A stretch of 34,387 nucleotides of DNA from a virus (IMGVR_UViG_3300037487_000702:1-34387); one strand, 5' to 3'; shown: positions 8,151-16,619, counted from the first letter of the stretch. Translations and numbers: made by a program. The notes: generated from the sequence alone by a model not told the origin.

Positions 8151-9397
8151 GCGGCGGCCTCCCCTCCGATCGCGGCTTCGATTATCGCACCGAACCGTTG
8201 CGCCGCAACATCCCATCTGAAGTGTTCGGCCACGTGGTACGGCCCCTTGGCCCCCAGCGTGCGGCGCTCGGCCACGTTCGACACGAGCCGTTCCACGGCC
8301 AGCCCGAAGGCGCGCTCGTCAGCCGCCCACCAGGCATGGTCGTATGGGTTGTCCACCAGGTAGCCCTCGGGCACGGTGATCCCAGCCGGGCCGATCACCT
8401 CAGTGACAGAGGAGTAGCGGGCGCCCACGACGGGCACGCCGCACGCCAGCGCCTCGGCGATGGTCAGGCCGAACCCCTCCGCGCTGTTCGTGACGTAGAT
8501 GTCAGCCGCGTTGTAGAGCGCATTCAGGATCTCGCGCGGCGCCCCGCCGTCCTCATCGTGGAAGCGCGTGGACAGGAAGCGCGATGCGATGGGGGCCGGG
8601 TACTTGGAGATCGTGTCCGCGAGGTTGCCGCCTTGGTCGGATGTGCCGCAGTGGTACAGGAAGAAGAGGTCGCGGTGCCCGGCCAGTACGGGCGCGAGCG
8701 AGCGGAGCAGGCGCGCGTACATCTTGCGCGGCATGTGGCGGTCGGCCCGGAAGAGCCACGTGGAGTCCGGCCGCCCGCCGAAGTAGGTTTTGCACTCCTC
8801 GCGCGAGCGCAGCACCTTGCCCGCCAGCCGGATCGGCCGCGCAGCCGAGACGGGCCAGAAGGCGGACGCGTCCACCCCGTGGTAGACGAGCGGCGCATCG
8901 ATGCCGGTTGCGCGCCTGATCTCATCCACGCCGAACTGACTCATCGCCACCGGCTGGACGATCCGCCAGAAGTCGGCCCACGATGGCGGCAGGTCCACGC
9001 CCTCGACCGGGACGTAGTGAAAGCATGGCACCGTGCGGACGGCCGGGAACATCTCCGGCATCCGGCGCACCGCGTGGAAGTCCCCAAGCACGATAACGGC
9101 TTCCGGTGCCCACGGCCCCAGCGGATGATCGGCCCACGTCGGCCCGGAGATCAGGCCATCCATGCGTGCGAGCATCGCCACGGCCGCGGCGTCGTCATCC
9201 GGGATGGCGAGGTAGCCGTCTCGCGCGCCGACCTGGAACGTCCGCCGCCCAATCTCGGCAGTAGGCGGCTTGTCGTCCTCGTTGATCGAGACGAAGCGCA
9301 CGTCGTCACCCTGCGCCAGCAAGGCCGAGCCAAGATCGCGCGTGACGGTGCCGAACCCTGTCCCAGCCTGGTCCCCGAACATCAGAATCCGCGTCAT
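8147..9397 (-). CDS. GT-B glycosyltransferase (family 4-like)
   Basis: 416 aa from ATG 9397 (ATGA overlap with the upstream gene). The C-terminal half carries the classic GT4 donor-binding signature: NAADIYVTNS, then EGFGLTIAEALACGVPVVGA with the E-x7-E pair, then SVTEVIG. The N-terminus begins with a Rossmann-like strand and Gly-rich loop (ILMFGDQAGTGFGTVTRDLG). It would transfer a sugar from a nucleotide donor onto a glycan or protein acceptor. It is the last gene of the sugar cassette and is coupled directly to the head-tail connector. The virion is the likely target (inference). Confidence 0.88.
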   Translation of the reverse strand: MTRILMFGDQAGTGFGTVTRDLGSALLAQGDDVRFVSINEDDKPPTAEIGRRTFQVGARDGYLAIPDDDAAAVAMLARMDGLISGPTWADHPLGPWAPEAVIVLGDFHAVRRMPEMFPAVRTVPCFHYVPVEGVDLPPSWADFWRIVQPVAMSQFGVDEIRRATGIDAPLVYHGVDASAFWPVSAARPIRLAGKVLRSREECKTYFGGRPDSTWLFRADRHMPRKMYARLLRSLAPVLAGHRDLFFLYHCGTSDQGGNLADTISKYPAPIASRFLSTRFHDEDGGAPREILNALYNAADIYVTNSAEGFGLTIAEALACGVPVVGARYSSVTEVIGPAGITVPEGYLVDNPYDHAWWAADERAFGLAVERLVSNVAERRTLGAKGPYHVAEHFRWDVAAQRFGAIIEAAIGGEAAA

Positions 9398-10707
9398 GCG
9401 TGCATCGCCTCCCAGCGTTTGCGGTCCGCATCGATCACCGGCGCCAGCTCGCTCCACCGTTTCCCAGACGATCCGTTGGGCGTGTGGCGCACCGGCACGC
9501 CGAGCACGCGGCACGTCCGAAGCCCACGCGCGCGGACGGCCTCCTCGAAGGCGTCATCGCCGTACCACCAGCCGAAGCCCTCATCGAACGGGATCCCCAG
9601 CTCGGCCTTGAACATGAAGGCGAAGCCGGTCATTCCCCCAGCGCCCCACGAACCGGTTGTCTCCTCGACGGTCCCCGAAGGAGCCAGGACGCCCCACGGC
9701 GCGCGCTCGTCCGGGTAGGCGATACCGGCGTTGGGCCTGGTGCGGAGCGCGTCCCGCAGAGCCGGAAGCGAACCCGGCAGAAGCGCCACGTCGTCGTTGA
9801 GGATGGCGATCTCCGTTGCCCCGGCGGCGCGGGCCATCTGCACCCCGGCGTTCCACATCGCATGGATGCGGTGCCCGAATCGCTCTGACTCCATGAGGTA
9901 GACGCGGATGCGATCCGCCGCCAGCACGCGGAGTAGCTCGGCCAGCTCAAGAGGGTGGTAGCGCGTCGGGATCACGGCCGCGATGGTCGTCCAGTCGCGC
10001 GCGTAGATGGGCGGCAGGGCCGGGAGAGGAGCCGGCGCCGGTCCGGGATATGGCGTCGTGATCCGCGTCCGGATGTCGATTGCGTGCGTCCCGTGGTTGC
10101 TGCCGAGTGCGCCGGGCTCGCGCAGCAGTGCGTGGCCCGCGATCATGCCCGGCACCTGCCCGATGCGGAATCCTGCGGCGCGTGCCGACATGAAGAAGTG
10201 GATGTCCTGTTGCCCGAACCGAGCCGCGGGATCCCCGTCAGCCCGCTCGGCCACCCACGTCCCGCCGTCCAGTTGGTAGCGCCAGTCCGTCGTGAACCAC
10301 GGCCGCGGGGTCTTCTCGAAGACGCGGCGCCGAATGAGCGTGGCGCCGAGTCCGGCCCAGAGGATGTGCTTTGCCTTGTCGCGTACCAGGCAGCCCCACG
10401 CGGCGTCCAGCGCGCCCACCGGGTAATCCACGGCGGCCACGTCGTGCCCCTCGGCCAGCATGGCAAAGCTCGCGGCAAGCGCGCCCGGTGGCGGGATCAC
10501 GTCCTCCTCGACGAACCAGAGCACGTCCGCGCCGGAGGCGAGCCCCAGCTCCGTTACCTGTTCGTCGCAGTCGGGGATCGGCAGATCGTGCGTCACGAAC
10601 CAGCCGCGGAAGCCCTTGCGCCCGGCGATGTTGCCGAGTACGGCCTCCACCGTGCGCGAGTGGATCAGCCCGCGGGACGGCGTGACAACCGCGAACGTGT
10701 CAGCCAC
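9394..10707 (-). CDS. Two-domain GT-A glycosyltransferase-like protein
   Basis: 437 aa, apparently two GT-A-like halves. The first half (residues about 1-215) has an N-terminal strand (FAVVTPSRG) and an acidic metal-site candidate (WFVEEDVIPPPGAL). The second half has a DXD-like motif (IAILNDDVALLPGS) and GFGWWYGDDAFEEAVRARG, typical of GT2 enzymes. It could add two sugars, or one half may be regulatory. The start is GTG 10707, an 8-base overlap with the preceding nucleotidyltransferase. Cytoplasmic; acceptor unknown. Confidence 0.8.
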   Translation of the reverse strand: MADTFAVVTPSRGLIHSRTVEAVLGNIAGRKGFRGWFVTHDLPIPDCDEQVTELGLASGADVLWFVEEDVIPPPGALAASFAMLAEGHDVAAVDYPVGALDAAWGCLVRDKAKHILWAGLGATLIRRRVFEKTPRPWFTTDWRYQLDGGTWVAERADGDPAARFGQQDIHFFMSARAAGFRIGQVPGMIAGHALLREPGALGSNHGTHAIDIRTRITTPYPGPAPAPLPALPPIYARDWTTIAAVIPTRYHPLELAELLRVLAADRIRVYLMESERFGHRIHAMWNAGVQMARAAGATEIAILNDDVALLPGSLPALRDALRTRPNAGIAYPDERAPWGVLAPSGTVEETTGSWGAGGMTGFAFMFKAELGIPFDEGFGWWYGDDAFEEAVRARGLRTCRVLGVPVRHTPNGSSGKRWSELAPVIDADRKRWEAMHA

Positions 10708-11359
10708 GCGCGCTCACCCAGCGGTCGTAGTCGGCCGGGTAATCGAAGTCGTCTGTCATGTCATCGATCACGGTGGCGTCGCCCATGTTGCGGACGCACC
10801 CGCCATCGGCATCCATCATGCCCGTCACGACCGCGCCGTGGTCAAGCAGGTACGACTCCCAGAGTCCGCCGCGCGGGATGTGTCCGGCCTCGTGCAGCGC
10901 ATTCACGGCGCGGAGGGACGCCTCGTGGTCCGCGTGGTGCTCCGGCCAGAAGCTGTTCGCGAATATCTCCGCCCACGGCTTCCCGGTGCGCTTGCTCGGC
11001 CCGAACCGCGCGAAGAGATGCCGGTCGCGCCACACGTGGCTGCCGATTGTCTGCATTGCCGCGTCGCTGTACCAGACATCGCCCATGAGGATGATCGTCC
11101 GCCCCGCGTCGTTCCAGAGTCCGCGGACGCCGAGTCGCCCATCGACCGGATCGATGTCCCACTCCGGGATCACGGTCCGGCATCCTTCGACGCGGAATGC
11201 GCCCGAGATCACGATGTCTCTGATGCCCTCCCGGTGCAGCAGCCGGATTATCCGGTCAAGCAGCGTCTCGCCATCGATGGGGATGAGCTGCTTCGGCACG
11301 CCAAGGTGATTGCCCCATCGCTCCTCGCTGCCCGCGGCCGCGATGATGGCTCGCGTCAC
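10700..11359 (-). CDS. Nucleotidyltransferase (sugar-phosphate or related NTP transferase)
   Basis: 219 aa from GTG 11359 (GTGA overlap). The N-terminus has the NTP-transferase pattern: AIIAAAGSEERWG, then GVPKQLIPIDGETLLDRII (Gly-rich loop plus the PKQ lysine). A probable metal aspartate follows in ILMGDVWYSD. The C-terminal DDFDYPADYDRW resembles the end motif of this fold. Such enzymes activate sugar phosphates or small alcohols as NDP/CDP donors. Within this cassette it may supply a specialised donor for the phage glycosyltransferases. The substrate cannot be read from the sequence. Confidence 0.78.
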   Translation of the reverse strand: MTRAIIAAAGSEERWGNHLGVPKQLIPIDGETLLDRIIRLLHREGIRDIVISGAFRVEGCRTVIPEWDIDPVDGRLGVRGLWNDAGRTIILMGDVWYSDAAMQTIGSHVWRDRHLFARFGPSKRTGKPWAEIFANSFWPEHHADHEASLRAVNALHEAGHIPRGGLWESYLLDHGAVVTGMMDADGGCVRNMGDATVIDDMTDDFDYPADYDRWVSARG

Positions 11360-12084
11360 CACGTCGCCAACCCCTCCGGCCGCGTCCAGTCGGCCCACCA
11401 CTCGCGCAGTTGGTCGTCACCGTAGGCGCCCCAGGTCTGCCAGTGGAAGCCCTCGGTAGGCGGCATCCCGGCAGCTAGCAGCACCTCTCGGCCATGGCGG
11501 ACCTTGCGCCGGGCCTGCTCGAAGCTGCGGAAGGGAACGTGCCGAAGGCGCAGCGGGCCAACCGGAGGCTGCACCTCGCCCGTGAGCCCGTGATTGCCTT
11601 GCTGGATGTGCCGACCAGGACCGGGGCGGAATGCCACCTTGCCGTATGTCGGCCGTGACCACAGTGAGCCCGGACGGTAGTGCGTGATCCGGGAGAACGG
11701 GTTGGGGTCAGGCGGATCGTCGGCCTGCGGCACCATGTCCCACGTCCGCGTCGTGGTGGCGTCCGCGTCCAGCGCCATGAGCACATCCGCGATCCGGCCG
11801 CCTGCGCTGTCCCACCACTCGTCTGCATCGAACGGCACGATCCAGTCGGCGTCGGGCGCCATCGCAGCGAGCCGGTTCATCGTGTCAGTCTGCGAGTAAG
11901 CGTACCGCGGCTCGTCCACCACCACGAGGTCGCCTGTCTCGATGTCCGCGAGCACGGCAAGCGTCGCGTCAGTTGAGCGATTGTCGGCCACGATCACGCG
12001 GTCGCACTCCGCAAGCATATGCCGCACGACGTACCCGGCTACGTCTTCCTCGTTGTGCATCATGCTGATACCAACGACGGTCAT
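11356..12084 (-). CDS. Glycosyltransferase family 2-like protein
   Basis: 242 aa from ATG 12084 (ATGA overlap). The sequence opens VVGISMMHNEEDV and has VIVADNRSTDATL and the metal-binding VPFDADEWW. These are the hallmarks of the GT2-related family in which the acceptor half follows a short nucleotide-binding half. The C-terminal part includes SFEQARRKVRHGREVL, a helical segment often seen in such glycan transferases. It is expected to act in the cytoplasm with a UDP- or GDP-sugar. Part of the eight-gene block between capsid and connector. Confidence 0.85.
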   Translation of the reverse strand: MTVVGISMMHNEEDVAGYVVRHMLAECDRVIVADNRSTDATLAVLADIETGDLVVVDEPRYAYSQTDTMNRLAAMAPDADWIVPFDADEWWDSAGGRIADVLMALDADATTTRTWDMVPQADDPPDPNPFSRITHYRPGSLWSRPTYGKVAFRPGPGRHIQQGNHGLTGEVQPPVGPLRLRHVPFRSFEQARRKVRHGREVLLAAGMPPTEGFHWQTWGAYGDDQLREWWADWTRPEGLATW

Positions 12085-12905
12085 GTCCACTCCTGCCCGA
12101 TCGCGCAAGGGAAGAAGCGCGGGCGGAACTCCATCCAGCGGTCGTGGCCGTGCTGCCAGATCGCGCCCATCGGATTGTCGCCCGCCGGCACGCCGTTCTC
12201 AGCGCACCAGCGGCGCCACTCGCCGTCCAGGGCCGCGGCCAGATTCACCTCGGTAGACCAGCCGATGTGGTCGCACTCGACCCCGAGCGTCGCCACCCGC
12301 CAGCCCGCCTCGATCAGCTCGGCGCCCCAGATGAAGTCGTAGAAGTGGGCCGGCGGCAGCGACCGCGTGAGTGTCAGGTCGGCCAGCGCCGCTCGGCGGA
12401 AGGCCATGAAGAGGCCATCGACGGCCACGCTCGGGCGCAGGTCCGCGATGCGTGGGCCGATCTGTTCGGCCCGGGCATGGCCGCGCTCGCCCCGGAGATT
12501 GCTCATCGTGGTACCGGGCACCCGGTCGCCATCCTCACCGATGGCACACGACCCGGCGAACCCCACGAGGCCGAGCCGTGGATTGTCCGCGAAGGCGTCC
12601 TCCACGCGGAGGTTCCAGCCGGGCTCGTAGAGGATCAGGTCGTTGTGGGCCATCGCCACGACGGCCTCACCCGGAGCGGAGTCGCGCACCTGCGCCAGCG
12701 GGTACCAACTGCCCTCGTTGACGGCGTTGCGCAGCACGCGGACCGGGAACGGCAGCGCGCCCCAGTCCGTCGCGCGGTAGGGCGTCGGGCTGGCATTGTC
12801 GATGATGGCCAGCGCGAAGTCGGGGCCGCGCACCGTCTCCGCAAGCGAGGCAACCGTCTGTGCCGTCAGCTCGTGATTCGCATAGCACGGGATCCCGAGG
12901 ATCAT
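12081..12905 (-). CDS. Glycosyltransferase family 2 protein
   Basis: 274 aa from ATG 12905, overlapping the methyltransferase stop (ATGA). The pattern ILGIPCYANHELTAQTVASL, then LAIIDNASPTP, then a mid-chain acidic motif (VAMAHNDLILYEPGW) fits the GT2/rhamnosyltransferase-like fold. The C-terminal part has FDG/FMAFRRAAL-like acceptor-loop features (VDGLFMAFRRAAL, then HFYDFIWGAELI). It probably extends or branches a glycan. Donor and acceptor are unknown. Confidence 0.85.
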   Translation of the reverse strand: MILGIPCYANHELTAQTVASLAETVRGPDFALAIIDNASPTPYRATDWGALPFPVRVLRNAVNEGSWYPLAQVRDSAPGEAVVAMAHNDLILYEPGWNLRVEDAFADNPRLGLVGFAGSCAIGEDGDRVPGTTMSNLRGERGHARAEQIGPRIADLRPSVAVDGLFMAFRRAALADLTLTRSLPPAHFYDFIWGAELIEAGWRVATLGVECDHIGWSTEVNLAAALDGEWRRWCAENGVPAGDNPMGAIWQHGHDRWMEFRPRFFPCAIGQEWT

Positions 12906-13474
12906 GCCGACGCCTTGCGCACGATCACGAGTCCAGGTGCGATGTCGAGGCGCACGATTGGCGAGACGCCCATCCCGCACTGATCGACGAGGCGCTTGAC
13001 GAAGCCCACCATGCCGGCGGTGTGATCCGGCGCGTAGGCGGCGCCGTCCGACCAGTCCGGCCAGTACCCGGTGCCCCAGTCTTCGACCGCGTAGATGCCG
13101 CCCGGCGCGAGATGCCGCGTGAACAGGGGCCAGAATGACGCTTCGGCCAGCGCGCCGATATGCGAGCAATCGTCAATGATCACGTCGAACGGGCCGCGCT
13201 CGGCCCCGACGCGATCCAACAGCGCCTCGTCTTCCTGCGCGCCCGCGTACATGGCGATGTGATCCGTGTCCGGCATCGTCGGCAAGTCAAGGTCGATCCC
13301 CGTGACTTGGCCCCAGGGGAAGTAATCGCGCCAGACTAGGAGCGAGGCGCCGGTCTGGATGCCGAGCTCGAGGATGCGCACCGGCGCGTTCCGGATCGGC
13401 GCGAAGAACGACTCGTAGATCGGCAGATAGGACGGCGGCTTATTGGCGTGATGCTGTGCGACTAGCTCGATCAT
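12902..13474 (-). CDS. Class I SAM-dependent methyltransferase (CmcI/Methyltransf_24-like)
   Basis: 190 aa from ATG 13474 (ATGA overlap). SAM-binding motif I is VRILELGIQTGASLLVW, followed by an acidic post-I position (TGIDLD) and FDVIIDDCSHIG. YAVEDWGTGYW lies further on. This arrangement is typical of O-methyltransferases acting on sugars and natural products (CmcI, macrolide sugar enzymes). In this context methylation of a transferred sugar is likely. It lies between a second methyltransferase and a glycosyltransferase. Confidence 0.83.
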   Translation of the reverse strand: MIELVAQHHANKPPSYLPIYESFFAPIRNAPVRILELGIQTGASLLVWRDYFPWGQVTGIDLDLPTMPDTDHIAMYAGAQEDEALLDRVGAERGPFDVIIDDCSHIGALAEASFWPLFTRHLAPGGIYAVEDWGTGYWPDWSDGAAYAPDHTAGMVGFVKRLVDQCGMGVSPIVRLDIAPGLVIVRKASA

Positions 13475-13911
13475 CGCGGCTTCCGCAGCACGCAGCGGCC
13501 CTCGATGTCGTCCCGGACGGTCCACTCGGCCTCTTCCCAGAGGCGGATCCCGTACTCGGCGTTCGCGCGCTTCAAGCCGGTGAAGTACTCGAAGCTCTCA
13601 TGAATCCAGAAGGACACGTGCGTCGGGTCCGCCAGCGGCTCCCAGCGGCCGGGCACCATCAGCGGGACGATCACCTCGAACGTGCCGCCCGGCACCAAGA
13701 CGCGGTGCATCTCGTTCATGACGTCGATGCGCTCCTGCCCCGCCGGGATGTGCTCCATGAGATGCGAGCACCGTGCCTCTTCCACGCTGTTGTCTGGCAG
13801 CGGGAACGGGCCATCCTGCGCCCGCCGCCGCCAGATGCCGTCACCGTGGCGCGGGTCCATGTTGGTGAACCCCTCGTGGACGAACTCCCCGCCACCCAGC
13901 TCCAGCTTCAT
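13471..13911 (-). CDS. Class I SAM-dependent methyltransferase (Methyltransf_11-like)
   Basis: 146 aa, small for the family. It starts LELGGGEFVHEGFTNMDPRHGD, a short motif I form common in glycan-cluster methyltransferases. It continues with FPLPDNSVEEARCSHLMEHI, a hallmark of Methyltransf_11 (the acidic LP-D-S-V element and the HxxEHI helix), and VLVPGGTFEVIVP. Starts at ATG 13911 with an ATGA overlap on the preceding glycosyltransferase stop. Its acceptor is probably a sugar hydroxyl or a nucleotide-linked sugar (inference from neighbours). Confidence 0.83.
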   Translation of the reverse strand: MKLELGGGEFVHEGFTNMDPRHGDGIWRRRAQDGPFPLPDNSVEEARCSHLMEHIPAGQERIDVMNEMHRVLVPGGTFEVIVPLMVPGRWEPLADPTHVSFWIHESFEYFTGLKRANAEYGIRLWEEAEWTVRDDIEGRCVLRKPR

Positions 13912-14528
13912 GCTCCCTCGATCCGTGCGTAGGCCGCGTCGATGGCGGCATCATTCATGCGCGAGTGCAGCAAGTGTGCCGCCAGCGGCGCCTTCGGCAG
14001 TCCGGGCGTGCCGCGCGTCTCTTCCTCGGGGAAGCCCTCAAGCGCGATCTGTTCGTGGATGCGCTTGTACCAGCGGCCGGCGGTCCGGCGGAACAGGCGG
14101 CAGTGCCAGTGCTCCTCGAGCTCGGGTGCCTGCACGCCGTCGAACCAGTTGCGCGTGAAGAAGAGCCACCCGCGCGGGGCGTGGTATGTCACGTCCTGCC
14201 ACTCCACGTCGACCTGCGGCTCGGCGTCCACGGTGCGAATGAAGTCCAGCATGGCGGCGCTCGGCAGCTCGTCAGGGTCGAGATGCAGGATCCAGTCGCC
14301 GGTGCAGTGCGGGAGTGCGGCGTTGCGGGCCGCCGAGAAGTCGTCGCACCAGGCGAACGGGACGAGCTTCACGCCGGGCCATGCGGCCATCGTGGCGGCA
14401 GTAGCGGGCCATGTGCGGTCGTCTACCACTATCACCACCTCGCCCACGACAGGGCGCAGGTAGGCCAACAGGAGCGCCAGCCGGTCGAGCGGCGGATCCT
14501 TGACGAGGAAGGCGGCGGTGACGGTCAT
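13908..14528 (-). CDS. Glycosyltransferase family 2 protein, first gene of the glycan cassette
   Basis: 206 aa. The N-terminus TVTAAFLVKDPPLDRL and the strong GT2 block CDDFSAARNAALPHCTGDWI with WILHLDPDELPS (DxD metal site) identify the fold. The C-terminal RTAGRWYKRIHEQIALEG resembles the acceptor-side motif of LPS/TPR-type GT2 enzymes. The gene lies immediately downstream of the major capsid gene. ATG 14528 has no Shine-Dalgarno of its own. It overlaps (ATGA) the stop of a 13-codon frame that does have AGGAGG, so translation may depend on that leader. Confidence 0.87.
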   Translation of the reverse strand: MTVTAAFLVKDPPLDRLALLLAYLRPVVGEVVIVVDDRTWPATAATMAAWPGVKLVPFAWCDDFSAARNAALPHCTGDWILHLDPDELPSAAMLDFIRTVDAEPQVDVEWQDVTYHAPRGWLFFTRNWFDGVQAPELEEHWHCRLFRRTAGRWYKRIHEQIALEGFPEEETRGTPGLPKAPLAAHLLHSRMNDAAIDAAYARIEGA

Positions 14529-14566
14529 GGGATGAGGCCGGATAGCGGCAGCGTGGATGCTGTCAC
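14525..14566 (-). CDS. Possible 13-aa leader peptide before the glycan cassette
   Basis: GTG 14566 opens a 13-codon frame (product MTASTLPLSGLIP) that ends in a TGA overlapping the glycosyltransferase ATG (ATGA). An AGGAGG lies about 8 bases upstream. The leader lies within and downstream of a 10-bp stem-loop (14534-14577) that would sequester its start region and Shine-Dalgarno. It could set expression of the cassette by translational coupling or attenuation. The frame is short enough to occur by chance. Confidence 0.4.
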   Translation of the reverse strand: MTASTLPLSGLIP

Positions 14567-14577
14567 GATCCGGCCTC
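14534..14577 (-). promoter_or_regulatory. Stem-loop between capsid and glycosyltransferase genes
   Basis: GAGGCCGGAT (14534-14543) and ATCCGGCCTC (14568-14577) form a perfect 10-bp stem with a 24-base loop. The loop contains a smaller CAGC/GCTG stem (14549-14552 with 14559-14562). No T-run follows, so it is more likely an mRNA stabiliser, attenuator or processing site than a strong intrinsic terminator. It would separate very high capsid output from low glycosyltransferase output. Confidence 0.65.
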
Positions 14578-14599
14578 CTGCTATGTCAGGTTGGACTAA

Positions 14600-15913
14600 C
14601 TAGACGAGATCGGTGAGACGCTGGAAGGCGCCGGTTGCGACGGCCGTCCGTGCATCGAATGCGATGTCCTCCTCGCCGCGGAACCCGATGAGGTTGTAGT
14701 CCCACCGAGTGTTAGCCTCGGTGGACGTATCGATGCGATACCCCATCCCGATGTACAGTTTGGCCCGCTTGAAGTCACCCATGAGCAGGGTGCTCGACGT
14801 GATGGAGTTGTCCGGGTAGACGGGGATGCCCCAGACGCGAACCGTGCCGCCCACGTCGAGGTTGAACGCACCCGAGGCTGCACCACCGGCGTAGAAGCCG
14901 GCACCGTCGGCGCCCTGGGAGAACATCGTCCAATAGTCCGCGGCGTTCATCACGGCCGCGGTCGGCTTGACATCGCGCACGGCCATGGCGGACGCGCAGG
15001 CCGCGACGCCGGCGGCTACCGAACCCACGAGTGTCGCGGCGCCGGTGAAGGTGCCGTCGTAAGTCGGCGCCGACGCTGCCAGAGCCGTCAGGATGCCAGT
15101 CGGCTCCGTGGTGCCCGCGCCGCGGTAGATGTAATAACTCTCGCCCAGCGCGAAGCTCCGGGCAAGCTCGTCGATCACGTCGCGCTCTGCCGCGCCAGCG
15201 GAAGTGCGGACGAACCGAGTGCTCAGATCGTAGATCCGCGCGAGCGTGTACAGCGTCGCGGTGTAGCTCAGGTACGCCAGGTCGCTGTTCGTCTTGAGCG
15301 ATCCGGGAGCGATCACGAGCGCCTTGGTCGTCGCCTGCGCACGGTACGGCTGATCCACGCCGACGCCGGTTATGCCGTTGATGACGGTGACGAGCGAGCG
15401 GACGAGGTTCGGCGCGGTCGCCTGCTTCTCAAGCTCGGCCACCAGATTATTCGGGATGATGTAGCCGCCGGTCGCGCCGGTCAGGCCAAGCGTGGCCTTA
15501 GACTCGGCCGGGACGTTGGCGTAGCCGGAGATCGTCGCCAGCTTGGCCTTGGCCGCGCCGTAGAGTTCCGGGTCGTTGCTGTGACTGTCGATGATCGCGG
15601 TCAGGTAGTCCCCCGCCCGGTAGCCCGATGGCGCATGGCCAGGGCCGACCAGCGAAGCCTTCGACGGTGCGTGAGTTGCCGCTTTGGTGGCCTGCCAGTC
15701 TGCCACCGCCGCATCCGTGGCGGCGTCGCGCTCAGCCCGCGCCATCTTCTCCCGGATCTCCCCGAGTTCGAGGGCTGCGGCCTTGCGCTCGCTGTCCGCC
15801 GACTCCCAGCGGGCGGCGTCCTGGCCCTTGCTCTCCTGCATGACGCCAACCGCGGCGTCAATGCGTGCGGTCAGCTTGCCAAGCTGATCCGTCAGCTCAG
15901 TGATCGTGTCCAA
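14600..15913 (-). CDS. Major capsid protein (HK97 fold)
   Basis: 437 aa from TTG 15913. That start has AAAGGA about 9 bases upstream and lies just after the protease stop; other starts would overlap the protease with no ribosome site. Residues about 1-90 are charged and helical (LTDQLGKLTARIDAAVG), matching the scaffold-like delta domain removed by the prohead protease. The body has HK97-type features: GATGGYIIPNNLVAELE, DELARSFALGESYYIYRGAG, and the C-terminal GFRGEEDIAFDARTAVATGA. It forms the icosahedral shell. Conventional head genes lie upstream; the glycan cassette lies downstream. Confidence 0.93.
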   Translation of the reverse strand: MDTITELTDQLGKLTARIDAAVGVMQESKGQDAARWESADSERKAAALELGEIREKMARAERDAATDAAVADWQATKAATHAPSKASLVGPGHAPSGYRAGDYLTAIIDSHSNDPELYGAAKAKLATISGYANVPAESKATLGLTGATGGYIIPNNLVAELEKQATAPNLVRSLVTVINGITGVGVDQPYRAQATTKALVIAPGSLKTNSDLAYLSYTATLYTLARIYDLSTRFVRTSAGAAERDVIDELARSFALGESYYIYRGAGTTEPTGILTALAASAPTYDGTFTGAATLVGSVAAGVAACASAMAVRDVKPTAAVMNAADYWTMFSQGADGAGFYAGGAASGAFNLDVGGTVRVWGIPVYPDNSITSSTLLMGDFKRAKLYIGMGYRIDTSTEANTRWDYNLIGFRGEEDIAFDARTAVATGAFQRLTDLV

Positions 15914-15926
15914 CGTGGTGATCCTT

Positions 15927-16619
15927 TCAGTCTGTCGAGATGTCGAGTTTCGCCAGCACGGCGGCAAGTTCGTCGATCGCCTTTCGCAGCGCCGCCTCGT
16001 TCATGGCACTGAGCACTCGCCCCGCCTTCGCCGCATCGTCGCCCCGTTCGGAGGTTCGATGCAGGTCGGCCCGGAGGTCGGTCAGGTCCGCGACGATATC
16101 GGCCCAGAAGGCGTCCGTCGGGGTTCCGCCTGTGGCGTAGAGGTCGTCAATGCTCGCCTTGAGCGGTCGCAGCACCGACTTGGTGTTCTGTGGACTGGTG
16201 GAGAGCGTCTGCCGCCAGTACGGCCACAGCAGGATCTCGCCCGTCTCGGCCTTGCGCGTCTGGCCGGCGATGCTCTCCGATGATCCGAAGATGGGCGCAC
16301 GTTCGGCTAGACGGCGGATCAGCTCCACGCGGCGCTCGCCGTGGTTGAGCCAGACAGTCACCCACCAGCCGTCGTCCTCCATGATCGGGTCAATTGCCTT
16401 GCCGAGCGGCGTCCGGCCCAGCAGGCGGTCGCCGCCGTGGTGCCAATCGACGATGCGCTCGGTGAGCCATCCCGGCTTGATGTCCGTGTGCTCCGTGAAC
16501 GTCTCGCCGTCCACGTCCACACCGCGCGGGAAGATGGCGGACGGGATCGGGCCGCCAAACGGGATCGCCAGCAGGCGGAAGGCGTCATCGTCGAGGAGAG
16601 TCGCCTTCAGCGGGTTCAT
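15927..16619 (-). CDS. Prohead protease (HK97-like, S78-type)
   Basis: 230 aa, between portal and capsid genes. Candidate catalytic residues are His60/His61 in VDWHHGGDRLLG and the serine pair in IFGSSESIAGQ (about 113-114), followed by GEILLWPYWRQTLSTSPQN, the strand-turn pattern of HK97-type head maturation proteases. The C-terminal 80 residues are helical and may serve as scaffold. It would cleave the capsid delta domain and itself during maturation. Starts at ATG 16619, overlapping the portal stop (ATGA). Confidence 0.83.
   Translation of the reverse strand: MNPLKATLLDDDAFRLLAIPFGGPIPSAIFPRGVDVDGETFTEHTDIKPGWLTERIVDWHHGGDRLLGRTPLGKAIDPIMEDDGWWVTVWLNHGERRVELIRRLAERAPIFGSSESIAGQTRKAETGEILLWPYWRQTLSTSPQNTKSVLRPLKASIDDLYATGGTPTDAFWADIVADLTDLRADLHRTSERGDDAAKAGRVLSAMNEAALRKAIDELAAVLAKLDISTD

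Noticed and set aside
14600-15967. Longer start (15967) for the major capsid gene
   Set aside because: It would overlap the protease by about 40 bases and adds a Ser/Arg-rich stretch; TTG 15913 has a well-placed AAAGGA.
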